A stretch of 64,000 bases of DNA from Mermis nigrescens (taxonomy: Eukaryota > Nematoda > Enoplea > Mermithida > Mermithidae), in NCBI GenBank assembly GCA_036768485.1, contig JAVLUZ010000647.1, positions 1 through 64,000 on the forward strand. The letters are read 5' to 3'. A model generated the notes under the pieces. The model saw nothing but the letters and a program-made list of their open reading frames with translations, did not search any database and was not told the DNA's origin. Every line of letters begins with the position of its first letter. Within the stretch, counting starts at the first letter, position 1. The position numbers and the translations under genes were made by a program. Shown here one piece after another: positions 1 through 13,917 of this stretch.

Positions 1-3000
1 GCTTCCTGATGATCTAAGTATATGTTACAGTAATTCTCATAGTAACTTCAGTAATTTATGAATGTTTAAAACCAATATAAAATGACTATAATTTTAATAA
101 TAATAAATTACAAATATTATAGGAAAAATATTTTATAAATTGTATTTTCATTTTTAATTATGTTTTCTTTAATTGATACATTATTTTATTCTTATTAAAG
201 TTGTAATCATTCCAAAGTAGAGATTAATTTATCAATTTCTGAGATCTTTCGGAGAAAACAGAAATATATGCATAGATAATGAGGAAGGAAAATACATCTA
301 AGCCTATTGACACTAAAATTAAAAATACAATTATACTTTTAACTTTTTTGACAAATACAAGTAGGTATGCTATAAATATTTTGCTTCCTGATGATCTAAG
401 TATATGTTACAGTAATTCTCATAGTAACTTCAGTAATTTATGAATGTTTAAAACCAATATAAAATGACTATAATTTTAATAATAATAAATTACAAATATT
501 ATAGGAAAAATATTTTATAAATTGTATTTTCATTTTTAATTATGTTTTCTTTAATTGATACATTATTTTATTCTTATTAAAGTTGTAATCATTCCAAAGT
601 AGAGATTAATTTATCAATTTCTGAGATCTTTCGGAGAAAACAGAAATATATGCATAGATAATGAGGAAGGAAAATACATCTAAGCCTAATGACACTAAAA
701 TTAAAAATACAATTATACTTTTAACTTTTTTGACAAATACAAGTAGGTATGCTATAAATATTTTGCTTCCTGATGATCTAAGTATATGTTACAGTAATTC
801 TCATAGTAACTTCAGTAATTTATGAATGTTTAAAACCAATATAAAATGACTATAATTTTAATAATAATAAATTACAAATATTATAGGAAAAATATTTTAT
901 AAATTGTATTTTCATTTTTAATTATGTTTTCTTTAATTGATACATTATTTTATTCTTATTAAAGTTGTAATCATTCCAAAGTAGAGATTAATTTATCAAT
1001 TTCTGAGATCTTTCGGAGAAAACAGAAATATATGCATAGATAATGAGGAAGGAAAATACATCTAAGCCTAATGACACTAAAATTAAAAATACAATTATAC
1101 TTTTAACTTTTTTGACAAATACAAGTAGGTATGCTATAAATATTTTGCTTCCTGATGATCTAAGTATATGTTACAGTAATTCTCATAGTAACTTCAGTAA
1201 TTTATGAATGTTTAAAACCAATATAAAATGACTATAATTTTAATAATAATAAATTACAAATATTATAGGAAAAATATTTTATAAATTGTATTTTCATTTT
1301 TAATTATGTTTTCTTTAATTGATACATTATTTTATTCTTATTAAAGTTGTAATCATTCCAAAGTAGAGATTAATTTATCAATTTCTGAGATCTTTCGGAG
1401 AAAACAGAAATATATGCATAGATAATGAGGAAGGAAAATACATCTAAGCCTATTGACACTAAAATTAAAAATACAATTATACTTTTAACTTTTTTGACAA
1501 ATACAAGTAGGTATGCTATAAATATTTTGCTTCCTGATGATCTAAGTATATGTTACAGTAATTCTCATAGTAACTTCAGTAATTTATGAATGTTTAAAAC
1601 CAATATAAAATGACTATAATTTTAATAATAATAAATTACAAATATTATAGGAAAAATATTTTATAAATTGTATTTTCATTTTTAATTATGTTTTCTTTAA
1701 TTGATACATTATTTTATTCTTATTAAAGTTGTAATCATTCCAAAGTAGAGATTAATTTATCAATTTCTGAGATCTTTCAGAGAAAACAGAAATATATGCA
1801 TAGATAATGAGGAAGGAAAATACATCTAAGCCTAATGACACTAAAATTAAAAATACAATTATACTTTTAACTTTTTTGACAAATACAAGTAGGTATGCTA
1901 TAAATATTTTGCTTCCTGATGATCTAAGTATATGTTACAGTAATTCTCATAGTAACTTCAGTAATTTATGAATGTTTAAAACCAATATAAAATGACTATA
2001 ATTTTAATAATAATAAATTACAAATATTATAGGAAAAATATTTTAATAAATTGTATTTTCATTTTTAATTATGTTTTCTTTAATTGATACATTATTTTAT
2101 TCTTATTAAAGTTGTAATCATTCCAAAGTAGAGATTAATTTATCAATTTCTGAGATCTTTCAGAGAAAACAGAAATATATGCATAGATAATGAGGAAGGA
2201 AAATACATCTAAGCCTATTGACACTAAAATTAAAAATACAATTATACTTTTAACTTTTTTGACAAATACAAGTAGGTATGCTATAAATATTTTGCTTCCT
2301 GATGATCTAAGTATATGTTACAGTAATTCTCATAGTAACTTCAGTAATTTATGAATGTTTAAAACCAATATAAAATGACTATAATTTTAATAATAATAAA
2401 TTACAAATATTATAGGAAAAATATTTTAATAAATTGTATTTTCATTTTTAATTATGTTTTCTTTAATTGATACATTATTTTATTCTTATTAAAGTTGTAA
2501 TCATTCCAAAGTAGAGATTAATTTATCAATTTCTGAGATCTTTCGGAGAAAACAGAAATATATGCATAGATAATGAGGAAGGAAAATACATCTAAGCCTA
2601 ATGACACTAAAATTAAAAATACAATTATACTTTTAACTTTTTTTGACAAATACAAGTAGGTATGCTATAAATATTTTGCTTCCTGATGATCTAAGTATAT
2701 GTTACAGTAATTCTCATAGTAACTTCAGTAATTTATGAATGTTTAAAACCAATATAAAATGACTATAATTTTAATAATAATAAATTACAAATATTATAGG
2801 AAAAATATTTTATAAATTGTATTTTCATTTTTAATTATGTTTTCTTTAATTGATACATTATTTTATTCTTATTAAAGTTGTAATCATTCCAAAGTAGAGA
2901 TTAATTTATCAATTTCTGAGATCTTTCGGAGAAAACAGAAATATATGCATAGATAATGAGGAAGGAAAATACATCTAAGCCTAATGACACTAAAATTAAA

Positions 3001-6000
3001 AATACAATTATACTTTTAACTTTTTTGACAAATACAAGTAGGTATGCTATAAATATTTTGCTTCCTGATGATCTAAGTATATGTTACAGTAATTCTCATA
3101 GTAACTTCAGTAATTTATGAATGTTTAAAACCAATATAAAATGACTATAATTTTAATAATAATAAATTACAAATATTATAGGAAAAATATTTTATAAATT
3201 GTATTTTCATTTTTAATTATGTTTTCTTTAATTGATACATTATTTTATTCTTATTAAAGTTGTAATCATTCCAAAGTAGAGATTAATTTATCAATTTCTG
3301 AGATCTTTCGGAGAAAACAGAAATATATGCATAGATAATGAGGAAGGAAAATACATCTAAGCCTAATGACACTAAAATTAAAAATACAATTATACTTTTA
3401 ACTTTTTTGACAAATACAAGTAGGTATGCTATAAATATTTTGCTTCCTGATGATCTAAGTATATGTTACAGTAATTCTCATAGTAACTTCAGTAATTTAT
3501 GAATGTTTAAAACCAATATAAAATGACTATAATTTTAATAATAATAAATTACAAATATTATAGGAAAAATATTTTATAAATTGTATTTTCATTTTTAATT
3601 ATGTTTTCTTTAATTGATACATTATTTTATTCTTATTAAAGTTGTAATCATTCCAAAGTAGAGATTAATTTATCAATTTCTGAGATCTTTCAGAGAAAAC
3701 AGAAATATATGCATAGATAATGAGGAAGGAAAATACATCTAAGCCTAATGACACTAAAATTAAAAATACAATTATACTTTTAACTTTTTTGACAAATACA
3801 AGTAGGTATGCTATAAATATTTTGCTTCCTGATGATCTAAGTATATGTTACAGTAATTCTCATAGTAACTTCAGTAATTTATGAATGTTTAAAACCAATA
3901 TAAAATGACTATAATTTTAATAATAATAAATTACAAATATTATAGGAAAAATATTTTATAAATTGTATTTTCATTTTTAATTATGTTTTCTTTAATTGAT
4001 ACATTATTTTATTCTTATTAAAGTTGTAATCATTCCAAAGTAGAGATTAATTTATCAATTTCTGAGATCTTTCGGAGAAAACAGAAATATATGCATAGAT
4101 AATGAGGAAGGAAAATACATCTAAGCCTAATGACACTAAAATTAAAAATACAATTATACTTTTAACTTTTTTGACAAATACAAGTAGGTATGCTATAAAT
4201 ATTTTGCTTCCTGATGATCTAAGTATATGTTACAGTAATTCTCATAGTAACTTCAGTAATTTATGAATGTTTAAAACCAATATAAAATGACTATAATTTT
4301 AATAATAATAAATTACAAATATTATAGGAAAAATATTTTATAAATTGTATTTTCATTTTTAATTATGTTTTCTTTAATTGATACATTATTTTATTCTTAT
4401 TAAAGTTGTAATCATTCCAAAGTAGAGATTAATTTATCAATTTCTGAGATCTTTCAGAGAAAACAGAAATATATGCATAGATAATGAGGAAGGAAAATAC
4501 ATCTAAGCCTAATGACACTAAAATTAAAAATACAATTATACTTTTAACTTTTTTGACAAATACAAGTAGGTATGCTATAAATATTTTGCTTCCTGATGAT
4601 CTAAGTATATGTTACAGTAATTCTCATAGTAACTTCAGTAATTTATGAATGTTTAAAACCAATATAAAATGACTATAATTTTAATAATAATAAATTACAA
4701 ATATTATAGGAAAAATATTTTATAAATTGTATTTTCATTTTTAATTATGTTTTCTTTAATTGATACATTATTTTATTCTTATTAAAGTTGTAATCATTCC
4801 AAAGTAGAGATTAATTTATCAATTTCTGAGATCTTTCAGAGAAAACAGAAATATATGCATAGATAATGAGGAAGGAAAATACATCTAAGCCTAATGACAC
4901 TAAAATTAAAAATACAATTATACTTTTAACTTTTTTGACAAATACAAGTAGGTATGCTATAAATATTTTGCTTCCTGATGATCTAAGTATATGTTACAGT
5001 AATTCTCATAGTAACTTCAGTAATTTATGAATGTTTAAAACCAATATAAAATGACTATAATTTTAATAATAATAAATTACAAATATTATAGGAAAAATAT
5101 TTTAATAAATTGTATTTTCATTTTTAATTATGTTTTCTTTAATTGATACATTATTTTATTCTTATTAAAGTTGTAATCATTCCAAAGTAGAGATTAATTT
5201 ATCAATTTCTGAGATCTTTCAGAGAAAACAGAAATATATGCATAGATAATGAGGAAGGAAAATACATCTAAGCCTAATGACACTAAAATTAAAAATACAA
5301 TTATACTTTTAACTTTTTTGACAAATACAAGTAGGTATGCTATAAATATTTTGCTTCCTGATGATCTAAGTATATGTTACAGTAATTCTCATAGTAACTT
5401 CAGTAATTTATGAATGTTTAAAACCAATATAAAATGACTATAATTTTAATAATAATAAATTACAAATATTATAGGAAAAATATTTTAATAAATTGTATTT
5501 TCATTTTTAATTATGTTTTCTTTAATTGATACATTATTTTATTCTTATTAAAGTTGTAATCATTCCAAAGTAGAGATTAATTTATCAATTTCTGAGATCT
5601 TTCAGAGAAAACAGAAATATATGCATAGATAATGAGGAAGGAAAATACATCTAAGCCTAATGACACTAAAATTAAAAATACAATTATACTTTTAACTTTT
5701 TTGACAAATACAAGTAGGTATGCTATAAATATTTTGCTTCCTGATGATCTAAGTATATGTTACAGTAATTCTCATAGTAACTTCAGTAATTTATGAATGT
5801 TTAAAACCAATATAAAATGACTATAATTTTAATAATAATAAATTACAAATATTATAGGAAAAATATTTTAATAAATTGTATTTTCATTTTTAATTATGTT
5901 TTCTTTAATTGATACATTATTTTATTCTTATTAAAGTTGTAATCATTCCAAAGTAGAGATTAATTTATCAATTTCTGAGATCTTTCGGAGAAAACAGAAA

Positions 6001-9000
6001 TATATGCATAGATAATGAGGAAGGAAAATACATCTAAGCCTAATGACACTAAAATTAAAAATACAATTATACTTTTAACTTTTTTGACAAATACAAGTAG
6101 GTATGCTATAAATATTTTGCTTCCTGATGATCTAAGTATATGTTACAGTAATTCTCATAGTAACTTCAGTAATTTATGAATGTTTAAAACCAATATAAAA
6201 TGACTATAATTTTAATAATAATAAATTACAAATATTATAGGAAAAATATTTTAATAAATTGTATTTTCATTTTTAATTATGTTTTCTTTAATTGATACAT
6301 TATTTTATTCTTATTAAAGTTGTAATCATTCCAAAGTAGAGATTAATTTATCAATTTCTGAGATCTTTCGGAGAAAACAGAAATATATGCATAGATAATG
6401 AGGAAGGAAAATACATCTAAGCCTAATGACACTAAAATTAAAAATACAATTATACTTTTAACTTTTTTGACAAATACAAGTAGGTATGCTATAAATATTT
6501 TGCTTCCTGATGATCTAAGTATATGTTACAGTAATTCTCATAGTAACTTCAGTAATTTATGAATGTTTAAAACCAATATAAAATGACTATAATTTTAATA
6601 ATAATAAATTACAAATATTATAGGAAAAATATTTTATAAATTGTATTTTCATTTTTAATTATGTTTTCTTTAATTGATACATTATTTTATTCTTATTAAA
6701 GTTGTAATCATTCCAAAGTAGAGATTAATTTATCAATTTCTGAGATCTTTCGGAGAAAACAGAAATATATGCATAGATAATGAGGAAGGAAAATACATCT
6801 AAGCCTAATGACACTAAAATTAAAAATACAATTATACTTTTAACTTTTTTTGACAAATACAAGTAGGTATGCTATAAATATTTTGCTTCCTGATGATCTA
6901 AGTATATGTTACAGTAATTCTCATAGTAACTTCAGTAATTTATGAATGTTTAAAACCAATATAAAATGACTATAATTTTAATAATAATAAATTACAAATA
7001 TTATAGGAAAAATATTTTATAAATTGTATTTTCATTTTTAATTATGTTTTCTTTAATTGATACATTATTTTATTCTTATTAAAGTTGTAATCATTCCAAA
7101 GTAGAGATTAATTTATCAATTTCTGAGATCTTTCGGAGAAAACAGAAATATATGCATAGATAATGAGGAAGGAAAATACATCTAAGCCTATTGACACTAA
7201 AATTAAAAATACAATTATACTTTTAACTTTTTTGACAAATACAAGTAGGTATGCTATAAATATTTTGCTTCCTGATGATCTAAGTATATGTTACAGTAAT
7301 TCTCATAGTAACTTCAGTAATTTATGAATGTTTAAAACCAATATAAAATGACTATAATTTTAATAATAATAAATTACAAATATTATAGGAAAAATATTTT
7401 ATAAATTGTATTTTCATTTTTAATTATGTTTTCTTTAATTGATACATTATTTTATTCTTATTAAAGTTGTAATCATTCCAAAGTAGAGATTAATTTATCA
7501 ATTTCTGAGATCTTTCGGAGAAAACAGAAATATATGCATAGATAATGAGGAAGGAAAATACATCTAAGCCTAATGACACTAAAATTAAAAATACAATTAT
7601 ACTTTTAACTTTTTTGACAAATACAAGTAGGTATGCTATAAATATTTTGCTTCCTGATGATCTAAGTATATGTTACAGTAATTCTCATAGTAACTTCAGT
7701 AATTTATGAATGTTTAAAACCAATATAAAATGACTATAATTTTAATAATAATAAATTACAAATATTATAGGAAAAATATTTTATAAATTGTATTTTCATT
7801 TTTAATTATGTTTTCTTTAATTGATACATTATTTTATTCTTATTAAAGTTGTAATCATTCCAAAGTAGAGATTAATTTATCAATTTCTGAGATCTTTCGG
7901 AGAAAACAGAAATATATGCATAGATAATGAGGAAGGAAAATACATCTAAGCCTAATGACACTAAAATTAAAAATACAATTATACTTTTAACTTTTTTGAC
8001 AAATACAAGTAGGTATGCTATAAATATTTTGCTTCCTGATGATCTAAGTATATGTTACAGTAATTCTCATAGTAACTTCAGTAATTTATGAATGTTTAAA
8101 ACCAATATAAAATGACTATAATTTTAATAATAATAAATTACAAATATTATAGGAAAAATATTTTATAAATTGTATTTTCATTTTTAATTATGTTTTCTTT
8201 AATTGATACATTATTTTATTCTTATTAAAGTTGTAATCATTCCAAAGTAGAGATTAATTTATCAATTTCTGAGATCTTTCGGAGAAAACAGAAATATATG
8301 CATAGATAATGAGGAAGGAAAATACATCTAAGCCTAATGACACTAAAATTAAAAATACAATTATACTTTTAACTTTTTTGACAAATACAAGTAGGTATGC
8401 TATAAATATTTTGCTTCCTGATGATCTAAGTATATGTTACAGTAATTCTCATAGTAACTTCAGTAATTTATGAATGTTTAAAACCAATATAAAATGACTA
8501 TAATTTTAATAATAATAAATTACAAATATTATAGGAAAAATATTTTATAAATTGTATTTTCATTTTTAATTATGTTTTCTTTAATTGATACATTATTTTA
8601 TTCTTATTAAAGTTGTAATCATTCCAAAGTAGAGATTAATTTATCAATTTCTGAGATCTTTCGGAGAAAACAGAAATATATGCATAGATAATGAGGAAGG
8701 AAAATACATCTAAGCCTAATGACACTAAAATTAAAAATACAATTATACTTTTAACTTTTTTGACAAATACAAGTAGGTATGCTATAAATATTTTGCTTCC
8801 TGATGATCTAAGTATATGTTACAGTAATTCTCATAGTAACTTCAGTAATTTATGAATGTTTAAAACCAATATAAAATGACTATAATTTTAATAATAATAA
8901 ATTACAAATATTATAGGAAAAATATTTTATAAATTGTATTTTCATTTTTAATTATGTTTTCTTTAATTGATACATTATTTTATTCTTATTAAAGTTGTAA

Positions 9001-10966
9001 TCATTCCAAAGTAGAGATTAATTTATCAATTTCTGAGATCTTTCGGAGAAAACAGAAATATATGCATAGATAATGAGGAAGGAAAATACATCTAAGCCTA
9101 ATGACACTAAAATTAAAAATACAATTATACTTTTAACTTTTTTGACAAATACAAGTAGGTATGCTATAAATATTTTGCTTCCTGATGATCTAAGTATATG
9201 TTACAGTAATTCTCATAGTAACTTCAGTAATTTATGAATGTTTAAAACCAATATAAAATGACTATAATTTTAATAATAATAAATTACAAATATTATAGGA
9301 AAAATATTTTATAAATTGTATTTTCATTTTTAATTATGTTTTCTTTAATTGATACATTATTTTATTCTTATTAAAGTTGTAATCATTCCAAAGTAGAGAT
9401 TAATTTATCAATTTCTGAGATCTTTCGGAGAAAACAGAAATATATGCATAGATAATGAGGAAGGAAAATACATCTAAGCCTAATGACACTAAAATTAAAA
9501 ATACAATTATACTTTTAACTTTTTTGACAAATACAAGTAGGTATGCTATAAATATTTTGCTTCCTGATGATCTAAGTATATGTTACAGTAATTCTCATAG
9601 TAACTTCAGTAATTTATGAATGTTTAAAACCAATATAAAATGACTATAATTTTAATAATAATAAATTACAAATATTATAGGAAAAATATTTTATAAATTG
9701 TATTTTCATTTTTAATTATGTTTTCTTTAATTGATACATTATTTTATTCTTATTAAAGTTGTAATCATTCCAAAGTAGAGATTAATTTATCAATTTCTGA
9801 GATCTTTCGGAGAAAACAGAAATATATGCATAGATAATGAGGAAGGAAAATACATCTAAGCCTATTGACACTAAAATTAAAAATACAATTATACTTTTAA
9901 CTTTTTTGACAAATACAAGTAGGTATGCTATAAATATTTTGCTTCCTGATGATCTAAGTATATGTTACAGTAATTCTCATAGTAACTTCAGTAATTTATG
10001 AATGTTTAAAACCAATATAAAATGACTATAATTTTAATAATAATAAATTACAAATATTATAGGAAAAATATTTTAATAAATTGTATTTTCATTTTTAATT
10101 ATGTTTTCTTTAATTGATACATTATTTTATTCTTATTAAAGTTGTAATCATTCCAAAGTAGAGATTAATTTATCAATTTCTGAGATCTTTCGGAGAAAAC
10201 AGAAATATATGCATAGATAATGAGGAAGGAAAATACATCTAAGCCTATTGACACTAAAATTAAAAATACAATTATACTTTTAACTTTTTTGACAAATACA
10301 AGTAGGTATGCTATAAATATTTTGCTTCCTGATGATCTAAGTATATGTTACAGTAATTCTCATAGTAACTTCAGTAATTTATGAATGTTTAAAACCAATA
10401 TAAAATGACTATAATTTTAATAATAATAAATTACAAATATTATAGGAAAAATATTTTAATAAATTGTATTTTCATTTTTAATTATGTTTTCTTTAATTGA
10501 TACATTATTTTATTCTTATTAAAGTTGTAATCATTCCAAAGTAGAGATTAATTTATCAATTTCTGAGATCTTTCGGAGAAAACAGAAATATATGCATAGA
10601 TAATGAGGAAGGAAAATACATCTAAGCCTAATGACACTAAAATTAAAAATACAATTATACTTTTAACTTTTTTGACAAATACAAGTAGGTATGCTATAAA
10701 TATTTTGCTTCCTGATGATCTAAGTATATGTTACAGTAATTCTCATAGTAACTTCAGTAATTTATGAATGTTTAAAACCAATATAAAATGACTATAATTT
10801 TAATAATAATAAATTACAAATATTATAGGAAAAATATTTTAATAAATTGTATTTTCATTTTTAATTATGTTTTCTTTAATTGATACATTATTTTATTCTT
10901 ATTAAAGTTGTAATCATTCCAAAGTAGAGATTAATTTATCAATTTCTGAGATCTTTCGGAGAAAAC
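1..10966. repeat. Satellite DNA array, 382-384 bp unit
   Basis: Head-to-tail array of one AT-rich unit. Unit starts (GCTTCCTGATG) fall at 1, 383, 765, 1147, 1529, 1911, 2294, 2678, 3060 and so on to 10707: 28 complete units plus about 260 bp of a 29th. The array runs off the left edge, so its full size is unknown. Units are almost identical. Recurrent differences are TTTTATAAA versus TTTTAATAAA, TTTCGGAG versus TTTCAGAG, CCTATTG versus CCTAATG, and a one-T insertion in the CTTTTTTG run (units starting 2294 and 6502). No long open frame exists. The array stops abruptly in the middle of a unit at GGAGAAAAC, where the retrotransposon-related sequence begins. Such arrays are typical of pericentromeric or other heterochromatic DNA; that location is inference. 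Confidence 0.98.
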
Positions 10967-11008
10967 CAACTCTCGCTTAACAAGCTCATTTTTCAAAACT
11001 ATCACCTA

Positions 11009-13789
11009 GTGCACAGTGTTCTATTTTGTTTAATTCGCGCAGTGTATGTAACAAAATTGCTGTATTTGCATTTGCTTTTGAGTTCTCATACTTATGATTT
11101 GATTTTTATTACTGAAACATGGCTGACTGATACTTTTAGTGATTCTTTGTTAGTTGCAAATTTTGGTTATTCAGTTTTTAGAAACGATCGTGAAAAAAGA
11201 GTAGGTGGAGGGGTCTGTATTATCTCCAAAAAAAATTTGTCTCTGAGATTAGTAAATACTTTCTCTATTAACTGTACTGCTGAAATTATTGCCTGCGATC
11301 TTCTTATTGGTTCTATTACATATAGGTTCATTTTGTGCTATAGACCTCCTAATTATTCTCTACACGACAAACAAAATCAAGATTTTTTAAATCTTTTGAA
11401 TATATTGCTTGATTGTAATAAAACCCTTATTGTTTTAGGTGATTTTAATCTACCGGATGTTAAATGGAATAAAACTGATGTATTATCTGAAAATAGTATG
11501 TCTTTCAATTTTTTCGAAACTGTTAATAGTTATGGATTATATCAACATGTACATCACCCTACCTTGGGTCAAAATATTCTAGATTTAATATTTACATCTG
11601 ATAAATCATTGATTATTGATTGCAAAACAAGACCTCCTTTTGCTACAAGTGATCATGATTCTGTTATTTTCAAAATTTTACTACCGTTTGAAGTCAGGCG
11701 ACAAGTAGCTTTGAAACGAAATTTTGCAAAAGCTGATTATGAATCCATGTTTACTTTTCTTGCCAACATCCAGTGGCCATTGATCTTTTCTACTTGTGTG
11801 ACGGTAGACGATTTTTATAATCGTTTTTTATCGGTGATGCAATATCTTATAGATTCTTTTGTTCCATTTTCCAAACCTGGCAGAGTTAATAAATATCCCA
11901 AAAATATAAGACGACTGTTGTCAAAGAAATTAAAATTCTGGAGAAAATCTAAATTTGATCCTATGTTCAGGAATACTTACTCTAAATACAGTAGACTTGT
12001 AAGGAAAGCTATAAAGGAATATTATTGTGCACAGGAACGTAAACTGTTAAAAAAAGGATCCGATCCTAAGCATTTTTATCGTTTCATTAATACTAAGAAA
12101 AATCCGTCAAATAATATGCCCGACATAGTTGTTGACAACTCTATTATTAACTCAGACTTGCAAAAAGCGAATGTTTTTAATGAATTCTTTGCATCTATGT
12201 TTACAGTTGATAATGGTTTCCCTATTAATACCACAAACTTAAGTCACAAAGACATACTTGATGTTAAGGTAGATTTTAGTTTTGAATCTGTACTAAATTC
12301 CATTCAAAATCTTAAGCAAACTTTCTCTATTGGGCCTGATGGTATTTGTTCATATTTTATCAAAAGATTATGTCCATTTCTTGTTGATCCACTTAGTTCT
12401 ATTTTCGAAGTTTCTTATAGAAGTGGTGAAGTACCTTCTTGTTGGAAAGATGCGATTGTAGTACCTATCTTTAAGAAGGGTGATTATTCTTCGGTTGAAA
12501 ATTATCGTCCAATATCTCTTTGTTGCGTCACTTGTAAAATTATGGAGTATATTATAAACAGAGCTTTAATTGCTTCTTTAAAGTCGAAAACTAATTTCTT
12601 TTCACGACAGTTTGGTTTTCAAAAGGGAAAGTCTTGTGAAACTCAGCTTTTGAAGTGTACAAACATGTGGGTTAAATCACTTGACGCATCTATTCCTATT
12701 GATGTTGTATATGTCGATTTTAGTAAAGCCTTCGATTCTGTCGTTTATTCTAAATTGATAGAGAAGTTGAAGCATTATGGGATAAATGGAATGCTATTAA
12801 AATGGTTAACTTCTTTCTTGACAAATCGTACACAAAAGGTCAAAATTTTCGACGCTCTTTCTGATAGAAAACCAGTTATTAGTGGCGTACCTCAAGGTAG
12901 CGTTTTAGGACCCTCTTTGTTTCTGTTGTTTGTAAACGATTTTGTTCAAGCTGTTGAGCATAGTGAAGTCTTTTTCTTTGCTGATGATTTAAAGCTCTTT
13001 AATTTTTCTCAAAATTATACTTTGTTGCAAAAAGATTTAGATAAGCTGGTTTCCTGGTCTGAAGAAAATCAGTTAAGCATATCTCTCCCTAAATGTTCTG
13101 TGTTATATCTAGGGTACGCTAATCCTAAAGTTACATATCACATAAACCATTTTTTGTTATCTGACGCAGGTTCCTCAATTCGAGATTTAGGTGTTTCCTT
13201 AACAACAAACTTATCATCTAGTTGTCATTGTACTAATATATCAGCAAAGGCTTTGAAAATGAGTGCTTTGATTTTCAAATGTTTTGAATCACGTGATCCT
13301 AAAATGTTGGTTCTTGCTTTTAAGAATTATATTCGGCCTTTAGTAGAGTATGCTCCAACTGTATGGAGCCCCTATTTGCTTTCTGATATCAACAGGGTTG
13401 AACGGGTTCAGCGAAAATTTACTAAAAGGTTAATTGGATATATGGGACTTTCTTATGATGAAAGGTTAAAAGCCTTAAATTTAGAGAGGCTTGAACTCCG
13501 TAGAATTTATTTTGATTTAATTGTTACGTATAATATTATTCACAATAATCTCTTGCCTTCTGAAGATTTTTATAAGTTTTATGGTCATTCGCGTACTAGA
13601 AATGCATTTGCAAATCAGATCTATTTAGAAAAATTTCGACTTGATTGTAAAAAGTATTGTTTTGCTACTAGATCAGCTAGAATTTGGAACGATCTTCCAC
13701 AATATATTCGAAGTTCTCCAAATGTTGAGACATTTAAGAGAAATTTGAAAAAGGTTGATTTCGGAAATTTTTTGATGGGGCACACGTGA
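11009..13789 (+). CDS. Non-LTR retrotransposon ORF2: endonuclease + reverse transcriptase (5' damaged)
   Basis: 926-codon open frame. The N-terminal apurinic-like endonuclease shows ITETW (residues 34-38), GDFNLPD (144-150) and TSDHD (213-217), which carry the usual catalytic Glu, Asp/Asn and Asp-His residues. The reverse transcriptase follows with GPDG (442-445), YVDFSKAFD (568-576), GVPQGSVLGP (626-635) and the active-site FADD (657-660). A C-terminal region is present and no RNase H domain was seen. The protein would nick target DNA and copy its own RNA at the nick. The real N-terminus is not the first codon: the conserved NSRS..NK start of the endonuclease is readable in another frame at about 11014-11085, so a frameshift lies near 11065-11090. 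The ORF ends at TGA 13787-13789. Confidence 0.92.
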   Translation: MHSVLFCLIRAVYVTKLLYLHLLLSSHTYDLIFITETWLTDTFSDSLLVANFGYSVFRNDREKRVGGGVCIISKKNLSLRLVNTFSINCTAEIIACDLLIGSITYRFILCYRPPNYSLHDKQNQDFLNLLNILLDCNKTLIVLGDFNLPDVKWNKTDVLSENSMSFNFFETVNSYGLYQHVHHPTLGQNILDLIFTSDKSLIIDCKTRPPFATSDHDSVIFKILLPFEVRRQVALKRNFAKADYESMFTFLANIQWPLIFSTCVTVDDFYNRFLSVMQYLIDSFVPFSKPGRVNKYPKNIRRLLSKKLKFWRKSKFDPMFRNTYSKYSRLVRKAIKEYYCAQERKLLKKGSDPKHFYRFINTKKNPSNNMPDIVVDNSIINSDLQKANVFNEFFASMFTVDNGFPINTTNLSHKDILDVKVDFSFESVLNSIQNLKQTFSIGPDGICSYFIKRLCPFLVDPLSSIFEVSYRSGEVPSCWKDAIVVPIFKKGDYSSVENYRPISLCCVTCKIMEYIINRALIASLKSKTNFFSRQFGFQKGKSCETQLLKCTNMWVKSLDASIPIDVVYVDFSKAFDSVVYSKLIEKLKHYGINGMLLKWLTSFLTNRTQKVKIFDALSDRKPVISGVPQGSVLGPSLFLLFVNDFVQAVEHSEVFFFADDLKLFNFSQNYTLLQKDLDKLVSWSEENQLSISLPKCSVLYLGYANPKVTYHINHFLLSDAGSSIRDLGVSLTTNLSSSCHCTNISAKALKMSALIFKCFESRDPKMLVLAFKNYIRPLVEYAPTVWSPYLLSDINRVERVQRKFTKRLIGYMGLSYDERLKALNLERLELRRIYFDLIVTYNIIHNNLLPSEDFYKFYGHSRTRNAFANQIYLEKFRLDCKKYCFATRSARIWNDLPQYIRSSPNVETFKRNLKKVDFGNFLMGHT

Positions 13790-13880
13790 GCGCAATTCTA
13801 TTTGCCTGTGTGTCCAGGACATTTCGCATTTTTATTTTATTTTCCTTGCGACTTTTGTTTTACCCTTGTGTTTTTTTCCG

Positions 13881-13917
13881 AATAAAGTATTAGTATTAGT
13901 ATTATTATTAGTATTAG
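13881..13917 (+). terminator. Retrotransposon 3' end: AATAAA and TATTAG tail
   Basis: AATAAA at 13881-13886 is followed directly by short TATTAG/TATTATTAG repeats. Simple-repeat 3' ends are common in CR1-like elements. The other element in the window ends in a related TATTAGTAATAAA stretch followed by a CTTT run. Confidence 0.7.

Larger units (their letters stand above)
10967..13917 (+). mobile_element. 5'-truncated CR1/Jockey-like non-LTR retrotransposon
   Basis: The element has an APE-type endonuclease plus reverse transcriptase ORF, a short 3' UTR, an AATAAA signal at 13881-13886 and a 3' tail of TATTAG/TATTATTAG repeats. There are no LTRs. ORF1 is missing: the element joins the satellite just upstream of the ORF2 start, as expected of a 5'-truncated target-primed insertion. 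The first part of the endonuclease is in another frame (see CDS), so the copy is probably dead. The sister element at 56373-60308 shares the ORF2 architecture and a TATTAGTA-type 3' end, but the two proteins are clearly diverged. The exact left boundary is uncertain because 10967-11002 also matches a sequence near 49.9 kb. Confidence 0.9.

Noticed and set aside
1..10966. CRISPR array
   Set aside because: The repeat is a 382-bp unit without unique spacers, in a eukaryotic genome.
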